Assembly: GCF_000287675.1 (NCBI RefSeq)
Contig: NZ_ALJL01000024.1
Location: 1-64,000 of the forward strand
Direction: 5' to 3'
From: Lachnoanaerobaculum sp. ICM7
GTDB lineage: Bacteria; Bacillota; Clostridia; Lachnospirales; Lachnospiraceae
Length of the DNA stretch: 64,000 bases
Within the stretch, counting starts at the first letter, position 1; each line of letters starts with the position of its first letter. Both the position numbers and the translations under genes were made by a program. Of the stretch, positions 28,659 to 36,749 are shown piece after piece. The notes under the pieces are model-generated. The model worked only from the letters and a program-made list of their open reading frames with translations. It was not told where the DNA came from and did no database searches.

Positions 28659-30104
28659 TTAAACTTCATACAAATGAATATCAGAAACCCTGATACTTCC
28701 GTCTTTTACAAAAAATCCCCAATTTGTTCTTTTCATGTTATAGGCTCTCATTGTCAGAGCGGTAGTATTATTCACATAAAGACATATTATACTTCCGTCT
28801 GCCACAACCCTTATATGTACTTTATTATCCTTTAAACTTTTATAATCAAAAGGTCTTTCAAGTTCAATCATAAAGGGCTTGTCCCCGTCAACATACCACT
28901 GATTTACGCCGCTTATACGTCTTGGCCACATATCTGCCACAATTCTGTTATAAAAAGGCTCAAATCTAAGGTAATAGCCGTTTGCCAGGGCTGAATCCTG
29001 TCTCAAACCTATTCCGAAAGATCTAACTCCTTCACTGAATTCTATTACCGCTTCTATCATACATGTTTCTTTCATTCCGTTGATTACATATGACTTCTCC
29101 CCCTCAAAATTTTCTATTTCAACTTTATTTATTTTTTTATTTACGGCTTCCTTATTAAACATATTGATCAATCCGTCAGCAGGTTTTACAGTAAGCTTAT
29201 TATCAGTTGTTTGGTCAATCTCATGTGCAATAAAATTTCCGCCCCATTCATACTGTCCGAAATCACTTTCACCACGCTTAGTAGGAACCCAAGCAAACGC
29301 CATTCTTTTATCACCGACCTGTGCTGTTTTTGCAGCATAAAACGCTCTTCCGTCAAAGGTATCTTCTATAGGAGAGGTCCACGGTCCGCTCAGCTTATCA
29401 GACATCCTATAATGAGTTACAAATTTTTCTGAAAAAGTTGAATACACAAGATACCATTTGTTTCCAAGTTTAAACAAATCCGGACATTCATGTGTCATAT
29501 AAGATTCAGGATTATAAAACGGCTCTTTTGCCTCCCAGTGAATTAAATCATAAGATCTGCATAATCCTACACATCCTCCGTTCTTTTCACTTGCTCCCCG
29601 CAATCTTGCAGCCAAAAGCATATCAAAACATTTCTCATCTTCATTATAAAAAACAAACGGATCACGCCAATCAAAAGGCTCGTAAATACTTTCATCTGCA
29701 CCGAATGTAAGCTCAGGCAGTTTTTCCCAATTTATCAGATCTGTACTTATTGCATGTGCAACATATTGTAAAGGTTTTCCGTCCCTGTGATACTTGGGAT
29801 TATAATTATTCTGTGCGGTATAAAACATATGAAATTTGCCGTCATTACCTTCTATTACAGACCCTGTATAACAGGCATAGTCCGCATCGTCATACTCCCC
29901 GACAGGTAATACAACCTTACAATCTTTTATATTAACCCCGTCCTCCGTTATCAACAGATTCCAGCTTGTACGATATCCATACTCATCCTGTGTATTTCCT
30001 TTTCTTTCATCATGAAGATAATAAATATAAAATTTACCATCATGCGCAAATGGAATAGTATCTCCAACCCAACCGTCTTTCGGTTTATAAAAAATATTTT
30101 TCAT
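28659..30104 (-). CDS. Divergent GH32-family glycosidase
   Basis: A 481-aa GH32-fold protein that departs from the canonical start motif. In place of WxNDPNG it has GWVGDTIPF with Asp15 at the nucleophile position. The other catalytic elements are kept: WRDP (146-149) and HECPD with Glu206. It lacks a signal peptide. It is the first gene of the fructan operon, transcribed away from a LacI regulator. The C-terminal half (about 320-481) is a beta-sandwich. Family membership is clear. The altered first motif suggests a different fructoside, so I give no specific name. Confidence 0.82.
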   Translation of the reverse strand: MKNIFYKPKDGWVGDTIPFAHDGKFYIYYLHDERKGNTQDEYGYRTSWNLLITEDGVNIKDCKVVLPVGEYDDADYACYTGSVIEGNDGKFHMFYTAQNNYNPKYHRDGKPLQYVAHAISTDLINWEKLPELTFGADESIYEPFDWRDPFVFYNEDEKCFDMLLAARLRGASEKNGGCVGLCRSYDLIHWEAKEPFYNPESYMTHECPDLFKLGNKWYLVYSTFSEKFVTHYRMSDKLSGPWTSPIEDTFDGRAFYAAKTAQVGDKRMAFAWVPTKRGESDFGQYEWGGNFIAHEIDQTTDNKLTVKPADGLINMFNKEAVNKKINKVEIENFEGEKSYVINGMKETCMIEAVIEFSEGVRSFGIGLRQDSALANGYYLRFEPFYNRIVADMWPRRISGVNQWYVDGDKPFMIELERPFDYKSLKDNKVHIRVVADGSIICLYVNNTTALTMRAYNMKRTNWGFFVKDGSIRVSDIHLYEV

Positions 30105-30223
30105 ATATAACCTCTTATCTGATATAACTATTTTTTTGAATGCTTTTAAAATCTTGTTTTTATACTAAACTATTTTATATAAATATCCTATTCGCAAATG
30201 CTCCAAAGTTTTTATAAATGATT

Positions 30224-30258
30224 ATGCAAGTGTATGTTTTCTTGCATTTTTCATGCAA
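30224..30258. promoter_or_regulatory. Candidate LacI-family operators between the fructan operon and its regulator
   Basis: Two overlapping inverted repeats are seen. One is ATGCAAG (30224-30230) with CTTGCAT (30241-30247). The other is TTGCAT-TTTTC-ATGCAA (30242-30258). GCAA/TTGC half-sites are common in LacI-family operators. The second repeat covers the likely -35 box of the regulator gene, which suggests autoregulation. Confidence 0.55.
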
Positions 30259-30270
30259 ATATGCTATTGT
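30242..30270 (+). promoter_or_regulatory. Promoter of the second LacI regulator
   Basis: TTGCAT (30242-30247) and TATTGT (30265-30270), 17 bp apart on the plus strand, lie 64 bp before the ATG at 30334. The -10 box is imperfect. Confidence 0.45.
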
Positions 30271-30333
30271 TTTCATGGTTTTTCAAGATATACTCTTGTC
30301 TTTTCATAATCATTTTCATAAAGGAGGTCTTAT

Positions 30334-31353
30334 ATGGTTACTATTAATGATGTTGCAAATGCAGCCGGTGTATCTATTTCAACGGTTTCAAGAGTTATAA
30401 ACCAAAGTAATACTGTATCTGTTTCTACAAAAAACAAAGTTATGGAAGTGATAAGAGAACTTGGTTATTCACCCGGTCCGACATTAAAAAGAGAAAATCG
30501 TAAATCAAATAAATTAATCGGTGTTCTTTTTCCCGATATATCTAACAATGTCTTCGGCAGAATATTACAGGGCATCAACAGTGTGGTAACACCTCTTGGA
30601 TATAATACTGTTATATGTGAAACAAATGGTGAACTCGATAAAGAAATACACTTTTTGGATGTCTTAAAAAATAAGCAAGTTGAAGGTATTATTATGGCAA
30701 ACGTTCATATACCGCAAGAACATATGATGTGGATACATAGAAACAATAAGCCTGTTATATATGTATGTCAGGATATTCCTGATTTTGAGCTGAAAATCCC
30801 TGTCAGTTCTGTAAATATGGATAATCAACAGGCCATCTGTGATATGGTGCATTTTCTTTATAATATGGGGCATAGGAATATAGCATTTATTGGAGGCCCA
30901 CTTCATGATTTATCAGCCGGAAAGAAAAGATATGAAGGCTATATGAAAGGAATCAGGGAATGTTCATTAAATACTTCCCAAGACCTTATAAGTCTACAGG
31001 ATTCTTTTACTATAGAAGACGGCTATGCCGGAATGAATCAAATATATGAAAAAGCGTCTATCCTTCCAACAGCAGTTCTTTGTGCCTGTGACAATATCGC
31101 TGTAGGAGCGATAGATTTTATGTATGATAATAATATACAAGTACCGGGGCATATTTCAGTAACAGGTGTGGATGACAGTAATCTTGCAACTGCTATCAGG
31201 CCATCGCTTACTACAATACGTCATGCTACTTTTGATACGGGAGTAAAATCTGCACAGCTTTTACTTGAATATTTCTCATCAAGCACTTTTAAAGGAAGCG
31301 CATTTAAAATGCCATATCAGCTTTTACGCAGACAGAGTGTAAAACATCTATAA
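30334..31353 (+). CDS. LacI-family regulator of the fructan operon
   Basis: A 339-aa LacI/GalR repressor. The N-terminal helix-turn-helix VTINDVANAAGVSISTVSRVIN (2-23) and hinge precede the effector domain, with VTGVDD near residue 280. It is divergent from the GH32/ABC operon, so it probably controls fructoside uptake and hydrolysis. AAGGAGG lies 6-8 nt before the ATG. The inducer is unknown. Confidence 0.88.
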   Translation: MVTINDVANAAGVSISTVSRVINQSNTVSVSTKNKVMEVIRELGYSPGPTLKRENRKSNKLIGVLFPDISNNVFGRILQGINSVVTPLGYNTVICETNGELDKEIHFLDVLKNKQVEGIIMANVHIPQEHMMWIHRNNKPVIYVCQDIPDFELKIPVSSVNMDNQQAICDMVHFLYNMGHRNIAFIGGPLHDLSAGKKRYEGYMKGIRECSLNTSQDLISLQDSFTIEDGYAGMNQIYEKASILPTAVLCACDNIAVGAIDFMYDNNIQVPGHISVTGVDDSNLATAIRPSLTTIRHATFDTGVKSAQLLLEYFSSSTFKGSAFKMPYQLLRRQSVKHL

Positions 31354-31360
31354 TATAAAT

Positions 31361-31384
31361 AGGACTCCCCTTTTGGGAAGTCCT
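31361..31384. terminator. Terminator after the second LacI gene
   Basis: AGGACTCCCC/GGGAAGTCCT hairpin (31361-31370, 31375-31384) with a TTTT loop. The plus-strand T-run is broken (TATCTTTATTT). It sits between two convergent genes. Confidence 0.6.
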
Positions 31385-31389
31385 TATCT

Positions 31390-32109
31390 TTATTTCAATC
31401 CGTCGATTGACTCTATTCTTTTTTTATCTCCGATATCCTCAAATCTTATCAAAAGTTGTCCGTCATCATCTGCAAATTTAGCATAGATATTATTGTTTTC
31501 CCAATGATAATCTGTACCGTTCCATGCAAGGAAGCCTTCTACCAAAATTTTATGGTCCAGCTCATACTGGCTTATAGCACTCATTATAGTTCTGATAAAT
31601 AACTTTGTATCCACAGGTGCAAAGAATTTTTCAGGTAAATCGTAAAGTGCCACAAATGCAATACCGCCCGAATGTTTACATGGATAATATCCGTAGTTCT
31701 TTTCACTTATGCCACATGAAATCATTGAAAGTATATATCCGGTTACTTTCTCTGTCAAAGGAAGATTTGGATTTGTTAAGGCTGCAAAACCTACCTTTTC
31801 TCCAAATTCTCTTGCTTCTCCAACAAGTTCAAGTAAGCTCTCATCAAATCCGTTTATATTCTCCCAGCCCCATAGCCAGTCATTTGATTCGATTGCTTCA
31901 CTTCCTATGTATTGTATCGGATACGTGCTCTTTCCGATTTTGATTTTCTTTGTATGAAAATCCACATTCCAAGCCTGTCCTTTGGCTACATACATCTCAA
32001 TAGCCTCCTGTACACGAAGCATACCTCCAAATACTGCCGATACTACCTCTGTCCAGTCTGTACGATTCATTTCATAATCTGTTTTTAATATATTAACTCT
32101 CTCTGCCAT
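31390..32109 (-). CDS. DUF6882-like protein
   Basis: A 239-aa soluble protein without signal peptide or membrane segment. It has the pattern I associate with DUF6882: a central WLWGWEN (about residues 78-84), a FGEKVGFAALTNPNLPL-type stretch after it and an acidic C-terminus ending in a WNGTDYHWENN segment. The function is unknown. It is convergent with the LacI gene and does not seem to be in an operon with the next lipoprotein gene (61-bp gap). Confidence 0.55.
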   Translation of the reverse strand: MAERVNILKTDYEMNRTDWTEVVSAVFGGMLRVQEAIEMYVAKGQAWNVDFHTKKIKIGKSTYPIQYIGSEAIESNDWLWGWENINGFDESLLELVGEAREFGEKVGFAALTNPNLPLTEKVTGYILSMISCGISEKNYGYYPCKHSGGIAFVALYDLPEKFFAPVDTKLFIRTIMSAISQYELDHKILVEGFLAWNGTDYHWENNNIYAKFADDDGQLLIRFEDIGDKKRIESIDGLK

Positions 32110-32170
32110 AATACTTCTTTCCTGTTTTTGATACTATAATTCAACCAAAAATGAGCAAAAAATGCAAGCA

Positions 32171-33136
32171 TTATTTTAAGACTCTGTACTCGTTCATTAC
32201 TTTTCCGTCTTCAAAAATAACAGGCTTTGCAGTAAGTCCTTCAGCTTCATTGTCATAGTATCCCATCAGATAATCATTTACATCCTGTAAACTGTCAAAC
32301 TCTTCTACCTGATACGGTAACTCAAATGCCAGCTTCTCAATAAAGAGATATTTATCACCGTCTTCTACCAAAATACCTGTATGCCCTATGAACTCCTGTA
32401 CCTTATTCATACCGTCGTCCATGGTCATAAATACTGAAATCATATGCATCTTATCATTGTTAAACGAAATCTGCTTCTCTTCCCATGATTTTATTATTTC
32501 ATCTGACAAAACATTTGTATCATGTGTATTTGTTACATCAATATATGAAAATAATGTATCAAATTTCTTCTTATCTTCACCTTCAAAAATATTTTTATCT
32601 TTTATAGAATCAAAATCGTTGAAAAGCATTGTTGTATCACCCGGTGTAGGATTTCCGACTTTTATAAAATCTCCCATCAAAGAATATGATGTGATTCTGC
32701 AATTTCTGCCTACATATCCTCCCTTGGCAAGCCATGCATCTATAAGCTTATCCTGATCGAATGTTGGGAAAGCGGCATCTATGGTTGTCATACTCTGAAC
32801 CAGATTCTTAGTGCCTACCGCATTATTATACTCATCTACCGCATCAAAAAAGTTCTTTATCTTTTCATCACTAAGACCGGCATTCTTTAGAGCATTTTTT
32901 ACTCTGTTTCTGGTATCTTCATCTACAAGATTTGAATACTTTAATTTTATATCCGCCTTACTTACCGCTGTGCTTGGCTCATCTGCCACACTTTCAGTGT
33001 CTTCAACGGTTTCAACACTTGTCTCATTGTGTTCTATAGTCACCGTAGTGTCTTCATTTTTATCTGTTCCTTTACTTCCACATGCCGCCAAAACAATAGC
33101 TGCACCCATAACTGTCATTAAAAATTGCTTTTTCAT
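32171..33136 (-). CDS. DUF4300-like lipoprotein
   Basis: A 321-aa secreted lipoprotein. The signal peptide ends in the lipobox LAAC (Cys19). A low-complexity Thr/Glu/Val-rich linker (about 25-65) follows. The body starts LKYSNLVDEDTRNRV and contains a W-x-GRNCRITSY segment typical of DUF4300 family proteins of streptococci and clostridia. The role is unknown. It is divergent from the DUF1846 gene. Confidence 0.65.
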   Translation of the reverse strand: MKKQFLMTVMGAAIVLAACGSKGTDKNEDTTVTIEHNETSVETVEDTESVADEPSTAVSKADIKLKYSNLVDEDTRNRVKNALKNAGLSDEKIKNFFDAVDEYNNAVGTKNLVQSMTTIDAAFPTFDQDKLIDAWLAKGGYVGRNCRITSYSLMGDFIKVGNPTPGDTTMLFNDFDSIKDKNIFEGEDKKKFDTLFSYIDVTNTHDTNVLSDEIIKSWEEKQISFNNDKMHMISVFMTMDDGMNKVQEFIGHTGILVEDGDKYLFIEKLAFELPYQVEEFDSLQDVNDYLMGYYDNEAEGLTAKPVIFEDGKVMNEYRVLK

Positions 33137-33376
33137 ATAAAAACCTGCTTTCTTTTTTAGTCGCTTTAGTATATCACTTTAATTATATTTATAATATATA
33201 AGTTTGCAGATTTCTTTTTTAATAATAAATGAAAAAATATTATAATCGTGTTCAAATATTTGAAAATTAATTTAATTACTAAACTATGTTGTTCCCCCTT
33301 TAATACGGTTTTAAAAAGTGATATAATTCTATTTTAATTTTATATAACAGTTCATACTAAAGAAGGAAGGCGTATT

Positions 33377-34852
33377 ATGAAAATCGGTTTCGATAATCAG
33401 ATGTATTTAAAAACACAATCTGAGCATATAAGAGAAAGAATAGCAAGTTTTGGTGATAAACTCTATCTTGAATTTGGCGGAAAGCTCTTTGATGATTACC
33501 ATGCATCCAGAGTACTTCCGGGCTTTGAACCTGATTCAAAGCTTAGAATGCTTCTTCAACTAAAAGATCAGGCCGAAATAATTATTTCAATCTCTGCATC
33601 GGATATTGAAAAAAACAAGATTAGAGAAGATCATGGTATTACCTATGATGCCGATGTAATCAGACTTATAGATGAATTTCGAAGAAAAGGATTGTTTGTA
33701 GGCAGTGTATGTATTACACAGTATTCGGGACAAAAGAGTGCGGACAAATTTAAGGAAAGACTTGAAAATCTCGGTATAAAAGTATACAAGCTTTATTTGA
33801 TTGACGGGTATCCAAGCAATGTGGCACATATCGTGAGTGAAGAAGGTTATGGAAAAAATGATTATATCGTCACATCAAGACCTCTTGTAATAGTTACCGC
33901 TCCGGGACCCGGATCCGGAAAGATGGCTACATGTCTTTCTCAGCTCTACCATGAGAATAAAAGGGGAATTAAAGCAGGTTATGCAAAGTTTGAGACATTT
34001 CCTATCTGGAATTTGCCGCTAAAGCACCCTGTAAACCTTGCATACGAGGCTGCTACAGCTGACTTAAACGATGTAAATATGATTGATCCTTTCCATTTGG
34101 AAGCATATGGAACAACAACTGTAAACTACAACAGAGATATAGAAATATATCCTGTTTTGATGGCAATTTTTGAGGGAATATTTGGAGAATGTCCATATAA
34201 ATCTCCTACAGATATGGGAGTAAATATGGCCGGTAACTGTATTATTGACGATGAGGTATGCAGAGAGGCAAGTAAACAGGAAATCATAAGAAGATACTAT
34301 AATTCACTTGCAAGATTTGTTAAAGGAGAATGCAAAGCTGATGAAATTTATAAACTTGAGCTTATAATGCAGCAAGCAAAAACAAGTGTTAATGACAGAA
34401 AAGCTGTTTCTGCAGCACTATTAAAAGCTGAAGCCACAAATACCCCTGCAGCAGCTATTGAACTTGAAACCGGTGAACTTATTACAGGTAAGACTTCCGA
34501 GCTTCTCGGTGCAAGTGCCGCACTTATTTTAAATGCATTAAAAGCTCTCAGCGGTGTGGATGATGAAATAAAGCTTATTTCACCTACAGTTATTGCACCT
34601 GTACAGGAATTAAAAACCACATATCTTGGTGGTAATAATCCGAGACTTCATACAGATGAAGCTCTTATAGCTCTCTCTATTTCAGCCGCTACCGATGAGA
34701 ATGCAAGAAAAGCCTTAAATGCCCTCCCGAAACTTAAAGGTTTACAAATGCATTCTTCCGTAATGCTTTCAGAAGCAGATGTAAAGACTCTAAACAAACT
34801 TGGAATAGGACTTACCGCCGAGCCGAAATACGGTAAGAAAAAGAAGTTCTAA
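33377..34852 (+). CDS. DUF1846 domain protein
   Basis: A 491-aa cytosolic protein matching DUF1846 over its full length: MKIGFDNQMYLKTQSEHI start, LEFGGKLFDDYHASRVLPGF at about 31-50 and APGPGSGKMATCLSQLYHENK at about 175-195. The last is a P-loop-like glycine-rich motif. The family is widespread in Firmicutes and its biochemical role is unsettled. It is monocistronic, with GAAGGAAGG before the ATG and a strong terminator behind. A TATAAT at 33322-33327 may be its -10 box, with a poor -35. Confidence 0.88.
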   Translation: MKIGFDNQMYLKTQSEHIRERIASFGDKLYLEFGGKLFDDYHASRVLPGFEPDSKLRMLLQLKDQAEIIISISASDIEKNKIREDHGITYDADVIRLIDEFRRKGLFVGSVCITQYSGQKSADKFKERLENLGIKVYKLYLIDGYPSNVAHIVSEEGYGKNDYIVTSRPLVIVTAPGPGSGKMATCLSQLYHENKRGIKAGYAKFETFPIWNLPLKHPVNLAYEAATADLNDVNMIDPFHLEAYGTTTVNYNRDIEIYPVLMAIFEGIFGECPYKSPTDMGVNMAGNCIIDDEVCREASKQEIIRRYYNSLARFVKGECKADEIYKLELIMQQAKTSVNDRKAVSAALLKAEATNTPAAAIELETGELITGKTSELLGASAALILNALKALSGVDDEIKLISPTVIAPVQELKTTYLGGNNPRLHTDEALIALSISAATDENARKALNALPKLKGLQMHSSVMLSEADVKTLNKLGIGLTAEPKYGKKKKF

Positions 34853-34865
34853 ATTATAATCCATA

Positions 34866-34898
34866 AAAAATACCACCCGACTTACCGGGTGGTTATTT
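34866..34898. terminator. Terminator between the DUF1846 gene and the cohesin-like gene
   Basis: ACCACCCG/CGGGTGGT stem (34872-34879, 34886-34893) with A-tract before and T-tract after, so it can work on both strands between convergent genes. Confidence 0.85.
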
Positions 34899-34899
34899 T

Positions 34900-36705
34900 T
34901 TAAATATCTAAATCTTCAAAATCATCATCTTCATCATCAGAATCGTTTTTAAGTTCTTCTACTACTTCAAAATCCTCTTCTTCTATAACTTCACCGTTTG
35001 ATAGGTCTATTACATCAAAATCATCCGATTCATCTTCCGACTTTACAGGCTCTTCTTCCTTTTTCTTACTTAAAGGCATATATTCAAGAGTAGTTTCATC
35101 ATTCATCTCTTCTTCAGGTATCAAATCCACTTTTGAAGTAATGTTACTCTTGTTCTTCTTCTTGGCAGGTTTTTGTGCCGTCTTTGCAGCCTTCTTTTTA
35201 TTTGAAGCTCTTGACAAAAGTAAAATTATTATAAAAATAATCAATATAACCGCAAGTGCAATTAAATTTCTTACCCACTCATTACTCTTCTCATATTTCT
35301 TTTCAAGTGCATTATATTCTTCAGTCGATACACCTGTGTCTACATTTGGATCGGCAAAGTACCTTTGTATTGTATGCTCTTCCATATCATATCTGTAGAA
35401 GTCTTTTTTACCTTCCGAATTCATGGCATAAACAACACAATATCTCTTTTCATTGTCACTGCCCCAAATCCATCCACGAATCTTTTTACCGTTTATATTT
35501 ATAATACTTTCAATAAATCCCTTAGGTACCTCTACACCTTTATCAATAGGCATTACGGTAATGCTCTTGGTATTTGTGGTAAGCTGTGTATATACAGCCC
35601 ATGTATCCGCAGCATCATCATATATGTAGAAATCTCCTGAGCCGTCATTGCCTACAAGATAAAGGATATATACATCCTGACCCTTCATTTTTCCGGCCTT
35701 GACATCTCTACCTTTATATGTGAATGTAGACTCTTCAAAACCTTCAGGCAGGATATTTTTATCAAATGAATCCGATACCTGATAATCAATTCCGCCTAAG
35801 GTAAGCCCGTTATCTGTGGAAACCAGATCCAAAACATCTGCACTGCTCTCGCTCTCTTCGATAACTTCTTCTGCTGAAGTTTCTGAAGAAGACTCTGAGG
35901 CTTCCTCTTTTTTTACCGCACTTTTATTTACATTTATAATATAACTTTCTACAGCCGAACCGTCAGGTGATGTTACCTTTACATTAATAGCATTCACTCC
36001 GACCACAAGATTATCATTTCCTGTTATAACTACTTTTGCCCCATCCTGTCTTGCCTTTGCGTTGACTGCAATGTTGGATATATTTCCTGCTACATTCATG
36101 TCGTAATTTTTCACAGTACTGCTAAAATCAGGTGAAAGCTTACCCGGACTGACTTTCAAAGAAGAAAGCATTGCATCCTTTTTATCTACCGCAACTGTAG
36201 TTGCCGCTTCCTTATTCTTTTCAACAGTAGACTCTTCGGCAGTAGTCTGTTCTGCAGATTTTATCTTTATTCTTCCGCTGCCTTGAGACTGCATTGTAGC
36301 CATCTTTGAGTTTGTATCATATACTTCCCATGTACTTACAACGACTGTAGTTTCCCCGGCTGTCTTGGCTTTAAATTTCAGGGAATAGTTTTGATTGTTG
36401 CTGCTGCTTCCTGTATTGGATGTGACTTTTATACTACCTGCCCCACCCTGTGCATTTGTTCCTCCGACAAAATCCAAAATGCTGTCATCATAACTGAGCA
36501 TTATATTTGCGCTGTCAATGTTTCCGTCTGTTGACGATAAACTCATTACCAAATTTACTTCATCACCCACTGCTGCATTGACATCTGCAAAGCTTATACT
36601 GATACCCATAGCAAAAGCATTAAAAGCTATTACAACTGAAAATATCAATGTAAGTATAAATGAAGGTATGACGATATTTACATTAGGCTTTTTTAAATAT
36701 TTCAT
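34900..36705 (-). CDS. Membrane-anchored surface protein with cohesin-like and cadherin-like domains
   Basis: A 601-aa protein. An N-terminal signal/membrane segment (about 10-35) precedes a cohesin-like beta-sandwich (about 36-150: GDEVNLVMSLSS, then MLSYDDSILDFVGG). After a linker comes a cadherin-like beta-sandwich domain (about 185-265, LSSLKVSPGKLSPDFSS). A further beta-rich region follows, then a C-terminal transmembrane helix at 480-498 and a 103-residue tail, first Lys-rich and then very acidic. The acidic tail is cytosolic if the signal directs export. No dockerin or cellulosome gene is present in the window. It lies 44 bp after a GH73 gene that shares the cadherin-like domain. Confidence 0.75.
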   Translation of the reverse strand: MKYLKKPNVNIVIPSFILTLIFSVVIAFNAFAMGISISFADVNAAVGDEVNLVMSLSSTDGNIDSANIMLSYDDSILDFVGGTNAQGGAGSIKVTSNTGSSSNNQNYSLKFKAKTAGETTVVVSTWEVYDTNSKMATMQSQGSGRIKIKSAEQTTAEESTVEKNKEAATTVAVDKKDAMLSSLKVSPGKLSPDFSSTVKNYDMNVAGNISNIAVNAKARQDGAKVVITGNDNLVVGVNAINVKVTSPDGSAVESYIINVNKSAVKKEEASESSSETSAEEVIEESESSADVLDLVSTDNGLTLGGIDYQVSDSFDKNILPEGFEESTFTYKGRDVKAGKMKGQDVYILYLVGNDGSGDFYIYDDAADTWAVYTQLTTNTKSITVMPIDKGVEVPKGFIESIININGKKIRGWIWGSDNEKRYCVVYAMNSEGKKDFYRYDMEEHTIQRYFADPNVDTGVSTEEYNALEKKYEKSNEWVRNLIALAVILIIFIIILLLSRASNKKKAAKTAQKPAKKKNKSNITSKVDLIPEEEMNDETTLEYMPLSKKKEEEPVKSEDESDDFDVIDLSNGEVIEEEDFEVVEELKNDSDDEDDDFEDLDI

Positions 36706-36749
36706 CTTGATCCTCTGACATTAATCCTACATAAAATGTAGATACAGTA

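Noticed and set aside
32388-32756. 122-codon plus-strand frame
   Set aside because: It is antisense to the DUF4300-like lipoprotein and shows no recognisable domain or ribosome site.
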